Shown here in pieces: positions 49,924 to 58,751 of a stretch of 64,000 nt of DNA. Source of the DNA: Colwellia hornerae. Lineage in GTDB: Bacteria > Pseudomonadota > Gammaproteobacteria > Enterobacterales > Alteromonadaceae. The position numbers and the translations under genes are program-made. The notes below the pieces were generated by a model. It worked only from the letters and a program-made list of their open reading frames with translations, was not told the DNA's origin and made no database searches. The stretch spans positions 124,001-188,000 of the forward strand of contig NZ_VOLR01000005.1 of assembly GCF_007954355.1 (NCBI RefSeq). The letters are read 5' to 3'. Position 1 is the first letter of the stretch; the number at the start of each line of letters is the position of its first letter.

Positions 49924-50538
49924 TTACTCCTTATTCATACTAAAGTCTAGTTGTACCGTTAAACCAGGACGACGTTGAGCAACACCGTCAACAACTTTTG
50001 GCTTGTAACGCCATTTTTTCAAAGCGCGTTTAGCCTCTCTGTCAAATATACGTTTCGGTTCTGAATCCATAACTTCAACATCTTCAACACCGCCAAGTTC
50101 ATTAATGGTAAATGAAAGCTTAACCCAGCCTTCTTTACCATCACGAGCAGCTTGCTGTGGATATTTAGGATCAATACGTACGATTGGTGATGCATCACCG
50201 TCACGTCCAAAACCAGCTCCTGGAGCAGACATACCTGAATTAGCACCAGATAATTGCACACTAGGCATATTAAACGTTAGTCCACCTGAGTTGTTATTAG
50301 CTTCAGGCTCTGGAGCTTGAGGCTTAGGTGGCGTTTTTGGCGGCGGTGGCGGCGGCGGCGGTACACGCTGTCGACGTTCTGCTGCTGACTTAGGCGGCGT
50401 AGTATTAACTTCTACAATAATATTATCTAATGGATCTTGTTTCGTCATGTCACCACTTGAAACAAGAAAAGCCATAAAAGAAAATAGTGCAAAAGTTACC
50501 GCTGCGCCTAGTAGTAATGAAACTAAAAAGCGAACCAT
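49924..50538 (-). CDS. tonB2: TonB2-type energy transducer
   Basis: The 204-residue protein has an N-terminal membrane anchor (residues 4-27), a proline-rich spacer beginning RVPPPPPPPP and a C-terminal TonB domain (DPKYPQQAARDGKEGWVKLS as segments, then VMDSEPKRIFDREAKRALKKWRYKP). It is shorter than TonB1, as usual for TonB2. It couples the proton-motive force to TonB-dependent outer-membrane receptors. It lies 3 bp after exbD2. Confidence 0.94.
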   Translation of the reverse strand: MVRFLVSLLLGAAVTFALFSFMAFLVSSGDMTKQDPLDNIIVEVNTTPPKSAAERRQRVPPPPPPPPKTPPKPQAPEPEANNNSGGLTFNMPSVQLSGANSGMSAPGAGFGRDGDASPIVRIDPKYPQQAARDGKEGWVKLSFTINELGGVEDVEVMDSEPKRIFDREAKRALKKWRYKPKVVDGVAQRRPGLTVQLDFSMNKE

Positions 50539-50541
50539 AGA

Positions 50542-50943
50542 CTACCCCTTCGCTGCAGCAATAGAAATTCTATCTATACCTGCATCTTTAATCGCATCCA
50601 TCACTTTAACAACGATACCATGTTTTGCATCTTTGTCTGCTTGAATGATAACAACATCAGTCGGTTGCTCTGCTAATAATTTTTCAATGTTAGCGGCAAC
50701 ACGTTCGACATCAACGCGACGTTTATCTAACCAAATTTCACCATTTTCTCTAACAGCAATAAAGATGTTAGCTGATTTTTGCTTACTTTGGTTAGCGGCT
50801 TTAGGTTTGTTAACTTCAATACCAGCTTCTTTTACAAATGAAGTGGTTACAATGAAGAAGATCAGCATGATAAATACGATGTCTAGCATCGGTGTCATAT
50901 CAATTACTGCTTCTTCGTCTTCACGAATACGTTTACGTGCCAT
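50542..50943 (-). CDS. exbD2: Biopolymer transporter ExbD2
   Basis: The 133-residue protein has one membrane helix (IDMTPMLDIVFIMLIFFIVT) with the essential Asp in M-L-D-I-V-F and a periplasmic domain ending KVMDAIKDAGIDRISIA. It forms the proton channel with ExbB2. The gene stands 12 bp after exbB2. Confidence 0.96.
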   Translation of the reverse strand: MARKRIREDEEAVIDMTPMLDIVFIMLIFFIVTTSFVKEAGIEVNKPKAANQSKQKSANIFIAVRENGEIWLDKRRVDVERVAANIEKLLAEQPTDVVIIQADKDAKHGIVVKVMDAIKDAGIDRISIAAAKG

Positions 50944-50955
50944 TCGAATATCTCT

Positions 50956-51480
50956 CTAGTGATGAGGTAAACTGTCAATCAGTTTAGCCTTTGCTAGTTT
51001 AACTTTAGCGTCTAACCTTGTACTGAAAAACACTCCTGATAACGCAGCAACCATTCCCGCCATTGTCGGGATAGTAGCCATTGATATACCAGCAGCCATC
51101 AGACGCGGATTACCTGTACCTTGTTGAGCCATTGTCTCAAACACACCAATCATACCGGTGACTGTACCTAGCAATCCAATCAGTGGACACATTGCCACTA
51201 AGGTTCTAATTGTGAGCATACGTTGCTCTAGTAATTCTGTCGCTTCGGAGATCCAAGTATCTCTAATCCGATGGGCATACCAAGATGTAGTATCTTGGCG
51301 TGCATCCCAACGATTGACGATATCGTCTTTCATTGCAGGATAAATTCTTGATAAGAACCAGTAACGTTCAATCATCATTACCCACATCAGTAAGAGAGCG
51401 AAGGCAACAACATATAATACGTTACCACCTGTCGCAATAAAACTCCTGACAGATTCCCAAAGCTCTATCAGGAATAACAT
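50956..51480 (-). CDS. exbB2: ExbB2-type proton channel protein
   Basis: The 174-residue MotA/TolQ/ExbB protein has a first helix near residues 15-35 (VVAFALLLMWVMMIERYWF) and the conserved double-helix core CPLIGLLGTVTGMIGVFETM with STIPTMAGMVAALSGVFFS in part. The ATG overlaps the stop of the upstream gene (TAATG), and AAGGAG precedes it. Confidence 0.95.
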   Translation of the reverse strand: MLFLIELWESVRSFIATGGNVLYVVAFALLLMWVMMIERYWFLSRIYPAMKDDIVNRWDARQDTTSWYAHRIRDTWISEATELLEQRMLTIRTLVAMCPLIGLLGTVTGMIGVFETMAQQGTGNPRLMAAGISMATIPTMAGMVAALSGVFFSTRLDAKVKLAKAKLIDSLPHH

Positions 51481-52823
51481 TATTTAGACTCCTTCTCAGC
51501 AATGGCAGCAATTAATCCTGCGCTTTGCTCGTCAAGCTTTTGCAATACTGACTTACTTTTACCCGCAACAACGCTGTGGATTAAGATAAGTGGTAATGCA
51601 CAAATTAGACCTAATGCAGTTGTTACAAGTGCAAGAGAGATATCACCGGCCATAATTTTCGGGTCGCCTGTACCAAACAATGTAATCGTTTGGAACGTCA
51701 TAATCATACCGATTACTGTACCTAATAGACCCATCAATGGAGCAATAGCCGCAAACATTTTAATTAAGTTGATACCACGATCAATTTTCGGCGTTTCGCG
51801 TAAAATAGCTTCATCAAGTTTAAGTTCAAGTGTTTCAGCGTCAACATTTTTGTTTTCGTGATAAACCTTGATTAAACGTCCTAGTGGATTGTTATCATTA
51901 GGCTGTTCAAGATTCTTCTCTTGAGTCTTAATACGAGTGCTAATAGTCGTTAAGAAAATCATACGCTCTAAAGCAATTAAGAAACCGATAACAAGTAATA
52001 CTGTGATTGCATAACCAACAGTGCCACCTTCATGATAGAACTCCATAAGAACTTTCTTACGAGTTTCAAGTGCTAAGATACCACCACGTGAAGGATCTAC
52101 GTATAGAGGATGATAGCCAGAAGTTTCACCAAAGAAATCAGAAGCTGTGCTAGAAATATAACCAGCTGGCTGTTTAGCCAAAGGTTGAATTTGACCAACT
52201 TCATCATTGTAGTTTAAGAAACCATCAGCTGATACTAAGTTAAAAGTACCGATACGTGTAACTGTTTGCGTAGAGGTTGAACCATCTAAGCTTGTTACTT
52301 CAGCGCTAAACTGTGAAATTTTACCCGATTGGGTCATTTCAGTTTGTAAAGCAATCCATAACTCTTCAAGTTGCTCAAGTTCAGGTATTTTCTTAGAGTT
52401 GGCAATAACATCTAATGTTGCGCCACGTCCAGGAAATTCAGAACTTACAATTGATGTTACGATTTGACCGTAAGCATCAGCAGCAGCTGCACGAGTAACA
52501 CCAAACATTTCACCAAGAGTACCTTTAGCGTTGTCTAATTCAACTGAACGTTGCGCGATAGTAATATCGTTAGCAGCATATTCTTTAGTTAAACGGTCGT
52601 TACGTGTATTTTGATTAGCTAGTTCTTTCTTAGCTTTATTCAAAAGTGCTTGCTTGTCTGCACGAGCCGAAGTGAATTCTGCTTCGCGCGCTTTATCAAG
52701 CTTGCCTTCAGAAATTCGATCGTTTTTAACTTGTTTTAATAAATCATCCAAGTCATTAGCTACGGCTGAAGTTGCTACAGTCATTGACGCAGCAAGCATT
52801 ACAAAATTAATAATTTTTCTCAT
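51480..52823 (-). CDS. ttpC: TtpC-like MotA/TolQ/ExbB protein with periplasmic coiled coil
   Basis: The 447-residue protein carries a signal peptide (residues 1-22), a long coiled coil (about 25-110) and a periplasmic region, followed by three membrane helices with the ExbB core IAPLMGLLGTVIGMIMTFQT and GDISLALVTTALGL. This matches TtpC, the third component needed by the TonB2 system of Vibrio. It overlaps its neighbours on both sides by one base (TAATG junctions). Confidence 0.92.
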   Translation of the reverse strand: MRKIINFVMLAASMTVATSAVANDLDDLLKQVKNDRISEGKLDKAREAEFTSARADKQALLNKAKKELANQNTRNDRLTKEYAANDITIAQRSVELDNAKGTLGEMFGVTRAAAADAYGQIVTSIVSSEFPGRGATLDVIANSKKIPELEQLEELWIALQTEMTQSGKISQFSAEVTSLDGSTSTQTVTRIGTFNLVSADGFLNYNDEVGQIQPLAKQPAGYISSTASDFFGETSGYHPLYVDPSRGGILALETRKKVLMEFYHEGGTVGYAITVLLVIGFLIALERMIFLTTISTRIKTQEKNLEQPNDNNPLGRLIKVYHENKNVDAETLELKLDEAILRETPKIDRGINLIKMFAAIAPLMGLLGTVIGMIMTFQTITLFGTGDPKIMAGDISLALVTTALGLICALPLILIHSVVAGKSKSVLQKLDEQSAGLIAAIAEKESK

Positions 52824-53605
52824 TATTTCGCTCCCGCTGCAAATACTGGTAATTTAGTCAAATCTTTTGGTAATTGGTTACGCGCCATAGCGATTGCATC
52901 TTTAGTAGGCTTTAAGTATTCATCGCCTAATGCTTCCCAACCGCGTGTTTCATTGTTCCAAACCCAAACATTTTTCATGTCTAGTGATTGAGCAACTAAA
53001 GCTACACGGCCCATATGAACGAAATCAGCAGTAATTGTACGGTCGCCTAAATCAAGTTCACCTTGGTAAGCTGCAAAAACAGTACCGTAGTTAGCTTCAA
53101 TTTCATAAGCTTCAAGTACTAAACGAAACTGCTCAGATACTGAAATATCTGAAGCGCCTAGCACGTCACGTAAATTAGCAACACGTTCTTTACGGTTTTC
53201 AATATTCACAGGAATATCTAACGCAACAAACTTGTCTAACGTATCAATCATCTTATACATAAGAGGAACGATACCTTGTTTAGTTTTGTCAATACCGGCG
53301 ATCTGATCTTCTAAAGATTGGATATTCTCAAGTTGGTCATTAACCATCAATTGAATGTGATCATTGTATTGAGATAAAGTTTCACCTTCGTCAACAGTTA
53401 AACGATATTCACCTAAAAGCTCGATAGTTTGTTCATAAATACTATTGATTTTTTGTTGTGATTTTTTAGAAGCTTCAAATGTGCTAGCTTCTGCTTTTTG
53501 TAGTTCTGATAATGCATCTGCAGAAGCGAAGTTGCTTGCTGTTAATGCTAGTGCGCCAATTATCGTCGAAGCGATAAGGCTTTTCTTGTTGCTAAATTTG
53601 GACAT
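52823..53605 (-). CDS. DUF3450 family periplasmic protein
   Basis: A signal peptide (ends at TASNFASA) precedes a long coiled coil (about residues 30-120) and a C-terminal domain with RVALVAQSLDMKNVWVWN and RGWEALGDEY, which is the DUF3450 pattern. It heads the TonB2-type operon, as in Vibrio and Shewanella. The frame extends to 53638, but ATG 53605 (MSKFSNKKS) gives a proper signal peptide. The start region is duplicated (see the repeat at 53599-53638). The precise function is not known. Confidence 0.88.
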   Translation of the reverse strand: MSKFSNKKSLIASTIIGALALTASNFASADALSELQKAEASTFEASKKSQQKINSIYEQTIELLGEYRLTVDEGETLSQYNDHIQLMVNDQLENIQSLEDQIAGIDKTKQGIVPLMYKMIDTLDKFVALDIPVNIENRKERVANLRDVLGASDISVSEQFRLVLEAYEIEANYGTVFAAYQGELDLGDRTITADFVHMGRVALVAQSLDMKNVWVWNNETRGWEALGDEYLKPTKDAIAMARNQLPKDLTKLPVFAAGAK

Positions 53606-53638
53606 AGTTCCCAACCATTGGACATAGTTCCCAACCAA
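53599..53638 (-). repeat. 20-bp tandem duplication of the translation start region
   Basis: TTGGACATAGTTCCCAACCA occurs twice in tandem (53599-53618 and 53619-53638). Each copy contains a GGGA ribosome-site-like motif and an ATG on the minus strand. Because 20 is not a multiple of 3, the outer ATG (53625) opens a different frame of 21 codons that overlaps the real start. Confidence 0.9.
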
Positions 53639-54074
53639 TTGCTATTGAATGTGGATAACATGGAGATGTTAACGCAAATTTAATAATCTGCCATTTTAAG
53701 TTTTTATTTCTCTAGAATAAAACCATGCAATACTCCCAGACGACAGCGTTGCTGTCAACTAGGTACATAAAAAAGGCTGCTAATTACCAGCAAATTACAT
53801 AAATATGCTGGTCTCGTTACAAAATTTAAACATTCAGTTAAAAAAACCATAAGTGATTTAAGAGAACTTTTTGAGTAAATTAGGCGACTAAACAAACACA
53901 ATTTTCTGTAAATATATTTGCTCCTATTAGTTTTACTAATTCATTCGTACTAAGTCAAATTTATTTATTAAAATATTCACAATATTTATGAAAAAAAGGT
54001 TGGTAAATTGACATATCTGAAGATTAAAACCGTGCTACTATTCGCCTATAGCACTAATTTACCTATATTTATTT
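53639..54074. promoter_or_regulatory. Divergent promoter region
   Basis: This 436-bp AT-rich gap separates the TonB2-type operon (-) from the TSUP gene (+) and must hold both promoters. I found no Fur-box-like GATAATGATWATC sequence and no gene. Confidence 0.5.
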
Positions 54075-54860
54075 ATGTTTATAGATTCAACTTTTAATTT
54101 TGAAATTTGGTTCACTTTATGTGCCATTGGATTTATTGCAGGGCTTATCGATGCAATAGCTGGCGGTGGAGGTATGCTAACGGTACCAACATTACTCTCG
54201 GCCGGTTTACCACCACACCTTGCCTTAGGTACAAATAAACTTGCCGCTTCTTTTGGTTCATTAACTGCTTCTGTGACTTTTTATCGTAAAAAGTTATTTG
54301 ATCCTAAATTTTGGCGTTTATCTATTTTATATACCGCAATAGGTGCTGTTGCCGGCACGTTTGCTGTTGGCTATTTGTCAGGTGATTTTCTCGAAAAATT
54401 TATTCCTATTGTTATCGTTATCACTGCCATCTACACCCTGTTTTCTAAAACAATTGTCACTGAATTAAAGGGGCTGCCTGCGTTAACTTTTCGGGTAAAA
54501 GTCACCCAAAGTATTCAGGGATCACTCTTAGGGTTTTACGATGGCTTCGCCGGTCCTGGAACCGGTGCATTTTGGACCGCATCCTCAAGTGCACTCTACA
54601 AAATAAACATATTACTGAGCTGCGGCTTAGCGCGTTCGACTAATTTTGTTAGTAACTTTTGTAGCTTATTAACCTTTATTTATTTTGGTTATGTTAATTT
54701 TATTATCGGTATTTCGATGGGGATATTTATTATGCTAGGTGCTGCTGTGGGAGCACATTGGGCAATAAAATTTGGTAACCGCTTTATTCGTCCGGTTTTC
54801 ATCATCGTCGTTATTTCTATGTCAGCAAATTTAACTTATCATGCGTGGTTCACTCAATAA
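54075..54860 (+). CDS. TSUP (TauE/SafE, YfcA-like) membrane transporter
   Basis: The 261-residue protein has about eight helices and the two internal repeats of the family. GFIAGLIDAIAGGGGMLTVPTLLSAGLPPHLALGTNKL is spread over residues 17-55, and GFYDGFAGPGTGAFW over 156-170. It resembles E. coli YfcA. The family moves sulfur-containing or organic anions; the substrate is unknown. No clear Shine-Dalgarno precedes the ATG. priC follows 22 bp later. Confidence 0.92.
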   Translation: MFIDSTFNFEIWFTLCAIGFIAGLIDAIAGGGGMLTVPTLLSAGLPPHLALGTNKLAASFGSLTASVTFYRKKLFDPKFWRLSILYTAIGAVAGTFAVGYLSGDFLEKFIPIVIVITAIYTLFSKTIVTELKGLPALTFRVKVTQSIQGSLLGFYDGFAGPGTGAFWTASSSALYKINILLSCGLARSTNFVSNFCSLLTFIYFGYVNFIIGISMGIFIMLGAAVGAHWAIKFGNRFIRPVFIIVVISMSANLTYHAWFTQ

Positions 54861-54882
54861 CAAGGTCAAGAGGTAGTCAAAT

Positions 54883-55488
54883 ATGCAATTAGCAATCGAC
54901 AGAATTACAGCTGTTTTAGATAGCCTAGCAGAGCAGGCTAAAATTATTGACACTGAAAACCAGCAGACTAAATCACATTATCTTTTAAAAGATAAAGATA
55001 TATTTTCAGAAGCTTTGTTTGCCACCAATAGTGATAAAATAGGCGCATATGTTGATGAAGTGCGTGGTAAAACCATTGAATTAGCTCGGTTATTGCACAG
55101 TGGAAAAAAAGAACTATCACAAAATAGACTCCAAGGTATTGAGCAACAAATATCATCAATAATTAATGCAATAAGATCAAACAAAGGTCTCCATCAAGAA
55201 GCACAATACCGACTAACGGCCATTAACGCTAGACGCTATAAGAAGGCAGCAAAAGAACTCTTTAAATCCAGTCAAGCGCTTTATCAGCAATTAGCAGAAC
55301 ATCACGAGTTTGAGCGCCGCTTGCTCGCTATGCTCAATGAAAGAGAACAACTTCGTCAAAGTGCAACGCCTGCTAAAGCGAAGAAAATATTGGATGAAGT
55401 CCTTGCTCTCCACCAAAGATTAGGTCGTTGTCGTCAAGCTATTTCAAAAATAGAGCGCGAAATAGAAGTTTCCGAAAAACCGCGATGA
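54883..55488 (+). CDS. priC: Primosomal replication protein PriC
   Basis: PriC helps reload DnaB at stalled forks. The helical 201-residue protein has the family landmarks EFERRLLAMLNEREQLR near residue 143 and RCRQAISKIEREIE at the end. The N-terminal half is diverged. GAGG lies about 13 nt before the ATG, rather distant. It follows the TSUP gene by 22 bp and is probably co-transcribed with it. Confidence 0.85.
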   Translation: MQLAIDRITAVLDSLAEQAKIIDTENQQTKSHYLLKDKDIFSEALFATNSDKIGAYVDEVRGKTIELARLLHSGKKELSQNRLQGIEQQISSIINAIRSNKGLHQEAQYRLTAINARRYKKAAKELFKSSQALYQQLAEHHEFERRLLAMLNEREQLRQSATPAKAKKILDEVLALHQRLGRCRQAISKIEREIEVSEKPR

Positions 55489-55586
55489 TATCTGTTAAAT
55501 AACTCGCTTTTTACTTCATCTCGCATTAATCTTGAATAATAACAAAAAATAAATTAATTCATTATTTAATCGTAAAGAGGGCTGGA

Positions 55587-55850
55587 ATGAGAATATCTGA
55601 TGACATTCATAACTATTATGAAAAATTAGTCGTACAACATTTTGCCGCGCTAAAATTAGAAGAGAAATATGAAGCTGATTTTATTGCTGACTTAACCTGT
55701 GTCGTACTAAATCAACTACCGACTCGTTATATAAGACATGAAGTTGATATGTCATTCTATTTACCTGCTTCAGAGCGTTTTGAAATGGAAAATAATGTTA
55801 AAGTTGCTATCAGTAAAGCGATAGAGTTTATGAAAACTCATAATACCTAA
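55587..55850 (+). CDS. ComFB-like protein
   Basis: The 87-residue protein matches the late-competence ComFB family: DIHNYYEKLV at the N-terminus and CVVLNQLPTRYIRHEVDMSFYL in the core (cysteine, N-x-L-P-x-R-Y-I-R-H-x-V-D-M). GAGGG is well placed before the ATG. The role in Gammaproteobacteria is unknown; relatives in cyanobacteria bind cyclic dinucleotides. Confidence 0.88.
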   Translation: MRISDDIHNYYEKLVVQHFAALKLEEKYEADFIADLTCVVLNQLPTRYIRHEVDMSFYLPASERFEMENNVKVAISKAIEFMKTHNT

Positions 55851-56406
55851 CGGCTACCCACTATTTTTTGATAAGGGAAGTGGTCAAATTAATGGCCACT
55901 TACTTTTATTTTTAAGCATTGCCTTTAAACAACGACCTCCCCTTTCATTGAACCGTTATAGTTTTAATACCGGTTAACATTCCTCTTTCAAGTAATTAGT
56001 TAACTTAATGCTTCAAGTTCGCCAGCCATCGCCTAAGCCCCTTAATGCCTTTAAAAGCATAAAGGGCAAAATACGCCTGTATTATTATTTTACGCTTACC
56101 TGTGAGTGTTTCAGTGCCTTTAAGTACGTTTACTGACTGTCTGATGCCATACAAAAAACAACAACGAACTTGCAGGTGACATAAATGTAAACCTCTGGTG
56201 GTGCCATGCCTTGACTGGTTCCTTCGCAACCAAAGCGGTCATAGATGCTTGAAATCACAATAACGGCGAGAATAGCACGTACAAAAAAATGTTATTAATC
56301 TCTATAAATATTGATATAAACCCTATTTCAACAAAAAATTAACGCATTGATTAAATTACAAGTCAGTTGCCTCATTTTAAGCTTTAACAAAATATATAAG
56401 CTAAAA
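55851..56406. other. Non-coding gap at the border of the accessory region
   Basis: A 556-bp stretch. The only long frame is at 56005-56229 (see separate entry). Short, diverged frames on the minus strand around 56100-56280 overlap each other and look like the remains of something, but no family was recognised. Confidence 0.5.
56005..56229 (-). CDS. Doubtful 74-residue frame
   Basis: The frame begins at TTG and encodes a basic peptide (for example LYGIRQSVNVLKGTETLTGKR and GIKGLRRWLANLKH). It has no good ribosome site, no relatives I recognise, and overlaps other open frames on the same strand. It may be a gene remnant or part of a dispersed repeat rather than a working gene. Confidence 0.2.
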   Translation of the reverse strand: MRRNQSRHGTTRGLHLCHLQVRCCFLYGIRQSVNVLKGTETLTGKRKIIIQAYFALYAFKGIKGLRRWLANLKH

Positions 56407-57633
56407 TTAGCGAGTAGTCAGGGAATCACCTCTAGTATTTTTCTCTATTCTCAGTAGAGTCAATATCAAAGTGAATACCATAAAAATAGCGAACGAATAA
56501 AGTGCATAAAGCAATGCTTCTGAAGATTCTTGCTTCAACCTTACTGTTTCTTCATCGATATTTTGCTGTTCTTTTTGATGATTCTGAACTTTTTGTTCAT
56601 ATTTATCTAAAAACCAACTTATAGTGACCTCCCACTCTTGCTTTCTATAATCACCATCTTTGAGTTCGCTAACATCACCTGCATCATTTGACATATTATC
56701 TGTAAATTGGATTATTGATTTCCATACTTCATATTTATCTGCTTGGTAATATTTATAACCAAACTCGTTATAACGTTGAATATTATCTTTAAGTCGTTCC
56801 GAACCATATTCTTTAACACTCTGTTGACTTAATATTTTTGCATAAGAATTTATATTTTTTTCTACATCAATAAAATAAGAATTAATCTTTTCAATATAAT
56901 CTTTTCTATTAATCTCATTTTTAATTTTAGCTTCAGAATCAGAAGTATCATATTCTGCATCAGCTGGCTCATATCTAGAAAGTTCCTTTTGTTCTAAAGA
57001 ACCTTTTAAATCCTCATAGGTTGGCAAACCACTACTTTCTTCAATTTTAGATGAGTTTAAGTGTCCCATCAGAGTAGAGGAACTGAATGTTATTGATGAA
57101 ATGATAGCTATCGTAGCAACAAAAAAGCTAAACGATGTCACAATACTAAAGTATTTATTTTGCCAATTAATTGATTTTTTGTCAGATGCGTTTTTAGGGA
57201 GATTTTCATCGGTGTCGTTACTCGGTACTTCACTTGATGAGCGTTTACTAAAATTAACTGATGCGTCTTTAATTTTTTCAGCTTGCTCGGTAAAAGATTT
57301 TAGCGTTTCTTTATTAAATATTTTTTTACCTACGGAGGATATTTTTTTTGTAAGCTCTTCTTTCGAAAAACTTTCTTGGGTACTTGTTTGAGTGGAATCA
57401 AATACTTCTTTTTTTATGTCTATTTTTAATCCTATTGCCATAAATTGAGATGCTTTCTTAAGCATTTCTTCTTCATTGAGGTCTTTGGCTAAGGAAACGG
57501 TTCTACCTGTAAATAAAACAGGCGCTTTTGAAGCGTCAACACCTAAAATATCAGCAAGATTCTTTATTACCTCACCCTTATTAAAACCTTCTTCTATTTC
57601 GCCCTTGAATAAAATTTTACAAAGTATAGTCAC
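56407..57633 (-). CDS. Membrane protein with N-terminal KGE-type domain and central coiled coil
   Basis: The 408-residue protein begins with an 80-residue domain (CKILFKGEIEEGFNKGEVIKNLADILGVDASKAPVLF in part, then FTGRTVSLAKDLNEEE). It resembles a domain often found in front of membrane helices in Proteobacteria (KGE-x-x-x-G-F/Y ... L-F-x-G-K-x-V-x-L-K). A linker leads to a helix at about 165-190, a charged coiled coil of about 150 residues, and a second helix near the C-terminus (LLYALYSFAIFMVFTLILTLL). The start is GTG with AAGGA 7 nt upstream. Function unknown; the gene stands alone between two non-coding stretches. Confidence 0.78.
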   Translation of the reverse strand: MTILCKILFKGEIEEGFNKGEVIKNLADILGVDASKAPVLFTGRTVSLAKDLNEEEMLKKASQFMAIGLKIDIKKEVFDSTQTSTQESFSKEELTKKISSVGKKIFNKETLKSFTEQAEKIKDASVNFSKRSSSEVPSNDTDENLPKNASDKKSINWQNKYFSIVTSFSFFVATIAIISSITFSSSTLMGHLNSSKIEESSGLPTYEDLKGSLEQKELSRYEPADAEYDTSDSEAKIKNEINRKDYIEKINSYFIDVEKNINSYAKILSQQSVKEYGSERLKDNIQRYNEFGYKYYQADKYEVWKSIIQFTDNMSNDAGDVSELKDGDYRKQEWEVTISWFLDKYEQKVQNHQKEQQNIDEETVRLKQESSEALLYALYSFAIFMVFTLILTLLRIEKNTRGDSLTTR

Positions 57634-58024
57634 TTTAATTCCTTTTTAATTTATAACTAATTGGTTTCAGTGAAAATCTTACTATTTCTAGGACATTAGA
57701 GCAAGATTATCGATAAAACTGTCTAGCCACTTATCCAACCGAATGTTTCAGTGTAACTGGTGCAGCGCCATTCTTAATTTTGCCGCTAATTTACCCGAGT
57801 TAAATAATTATTTTTTGCTTTATTTACCAGTGATTGATATCAATCAACATAGGGGAATCAGAACAATCTCTAGGCTCATAATGAAGTGGTTTAGCGATCC
57901 ATAGATATTGTCAAAAAATAAATTTATTATTTATCAGAAGTTTTTAGAGATTTCTAAAAGGAGTTGTATCGATAGTAATAAATACCATGTCGAATATATA
58001 AATGAGGAGTCTTAGTCGCTAAAA

Positions 58025-58184
58025 TGTAGCAGTCCATGTAGCAAAGTGCTAAAGGATACATAAATCATTGATAATAAAGGGATTGGTGGCAACCCTAGCA
58101 GCCACACCTCGGCACATGAGTCGTCTTAAAAATCAACTAGTTACGGTTAGATTTTGTATAATGATTGTAGCATGAAATGTAGCA
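58025..58184. repeat. Paired TGTAGCA repeats flanking a GC-rich core, att-like
   Basis: TGTAGCA occurs at 58025, 58037, 58166 and 58178, that is, two pairs with the same 12-bp period, on either side of a GC-richer block (about 58077-58134) that contains GTGGC and GCCAC arms. Two arm-type repeat pairs around a core is the layout of tyrosine-recombinase attachment sites. No integrase gene is in the window, so the reading is tentative. Confidence 0.4.
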
Positions 58185-58344
58185 TTTTTTACACTGCTAT
58201 TATTACCATGTAAATTAATCATGGCTTATCAGTAATGCGGGATAAATTTTGACTTCAAGTGTTTACATAAAGCTATAATTGGATTGACATAATCAACACC
58301 TATTAAAATCTTATCCCAAGCTTTAAAGCATTCGGTTTTATTCC

Positions 58345-58363
58345 CTCGCAGCATGGCTGCGAG
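58345..58363. other. REP-like hairpin
   Basis: CTCGCAGC and GCTGCGAG form a perfect 8-bp stem around ATG. No T-run follows on either strand. Confidence 0.55.
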
Positions 58364-58562
58364 ACCCTGCCTATGGATTGTAATAACATCACCACATTGT
58401 ATTCTTTGAGCACTGTGGCATACTATAAATGCTTAGAGTCCTTTAATATGGTTATGAAAAAATAGATTTAAAAGAGTAAGCTATTAACTTCTGAGGGTGA
58501 GTGAAGTGGTTATCTTGCCATAGATGCGGCTTAAAAAAGTGGGCTATGCTAGTAAGAAATTG

Positions 58563-58606
58563 AAAAACGGCCTTGAATCGATTTATGATTGAATTCGAAG
58601 ACCGTT
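58563..58606 (-). terminator. Likely terminator of the Hsp70 operon
   Basis: AACGGYCTT arms form an imperfect stem of about 14 bp (58566-58579 with 58591-58606), followed on the minus strand by five T residues, about 145 bp after the last Hsp70 stop codon. Confidence 0.55.
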
Positions 58607-58751
58607 ATAGACGTTTATTTAAAACAGGTAGTTGCACAAAATGTGTTATGGGCACTTTTTAATTGTAAAAAATATTTTTAATTTGAATATAATACTCTGT
58701 CATTTCAACGTTACCTTAGATTAACAAAAACGACTATATTACGATTTACAA

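Larger units (their letters stand above)
57634..58751. other. 1.1-kb non-coding region with repeats
   Basis: No convincing gene on either strand. It holds the paired TGTAGCA repeats around a GC-rich core, a REP-like hairpin and the likely terminator of the Hsp70 operon (separate entries). Such a long empty stretch next to an accessory operon suggests an insertion boundary. Confidence 0.6.

Noticed and set aside
53639-54074. Fur box before the TonB2-type operon
   Set aside because: Nothing close to the GATAATGATWATCATTATC pattern is visible.
58077-58134. tRNA or tmRNA 3' end in the GC-rich block
   Set aside because: No T-arm GTTCRANNC sequence, no acceptor pairing and no CCA context were found.
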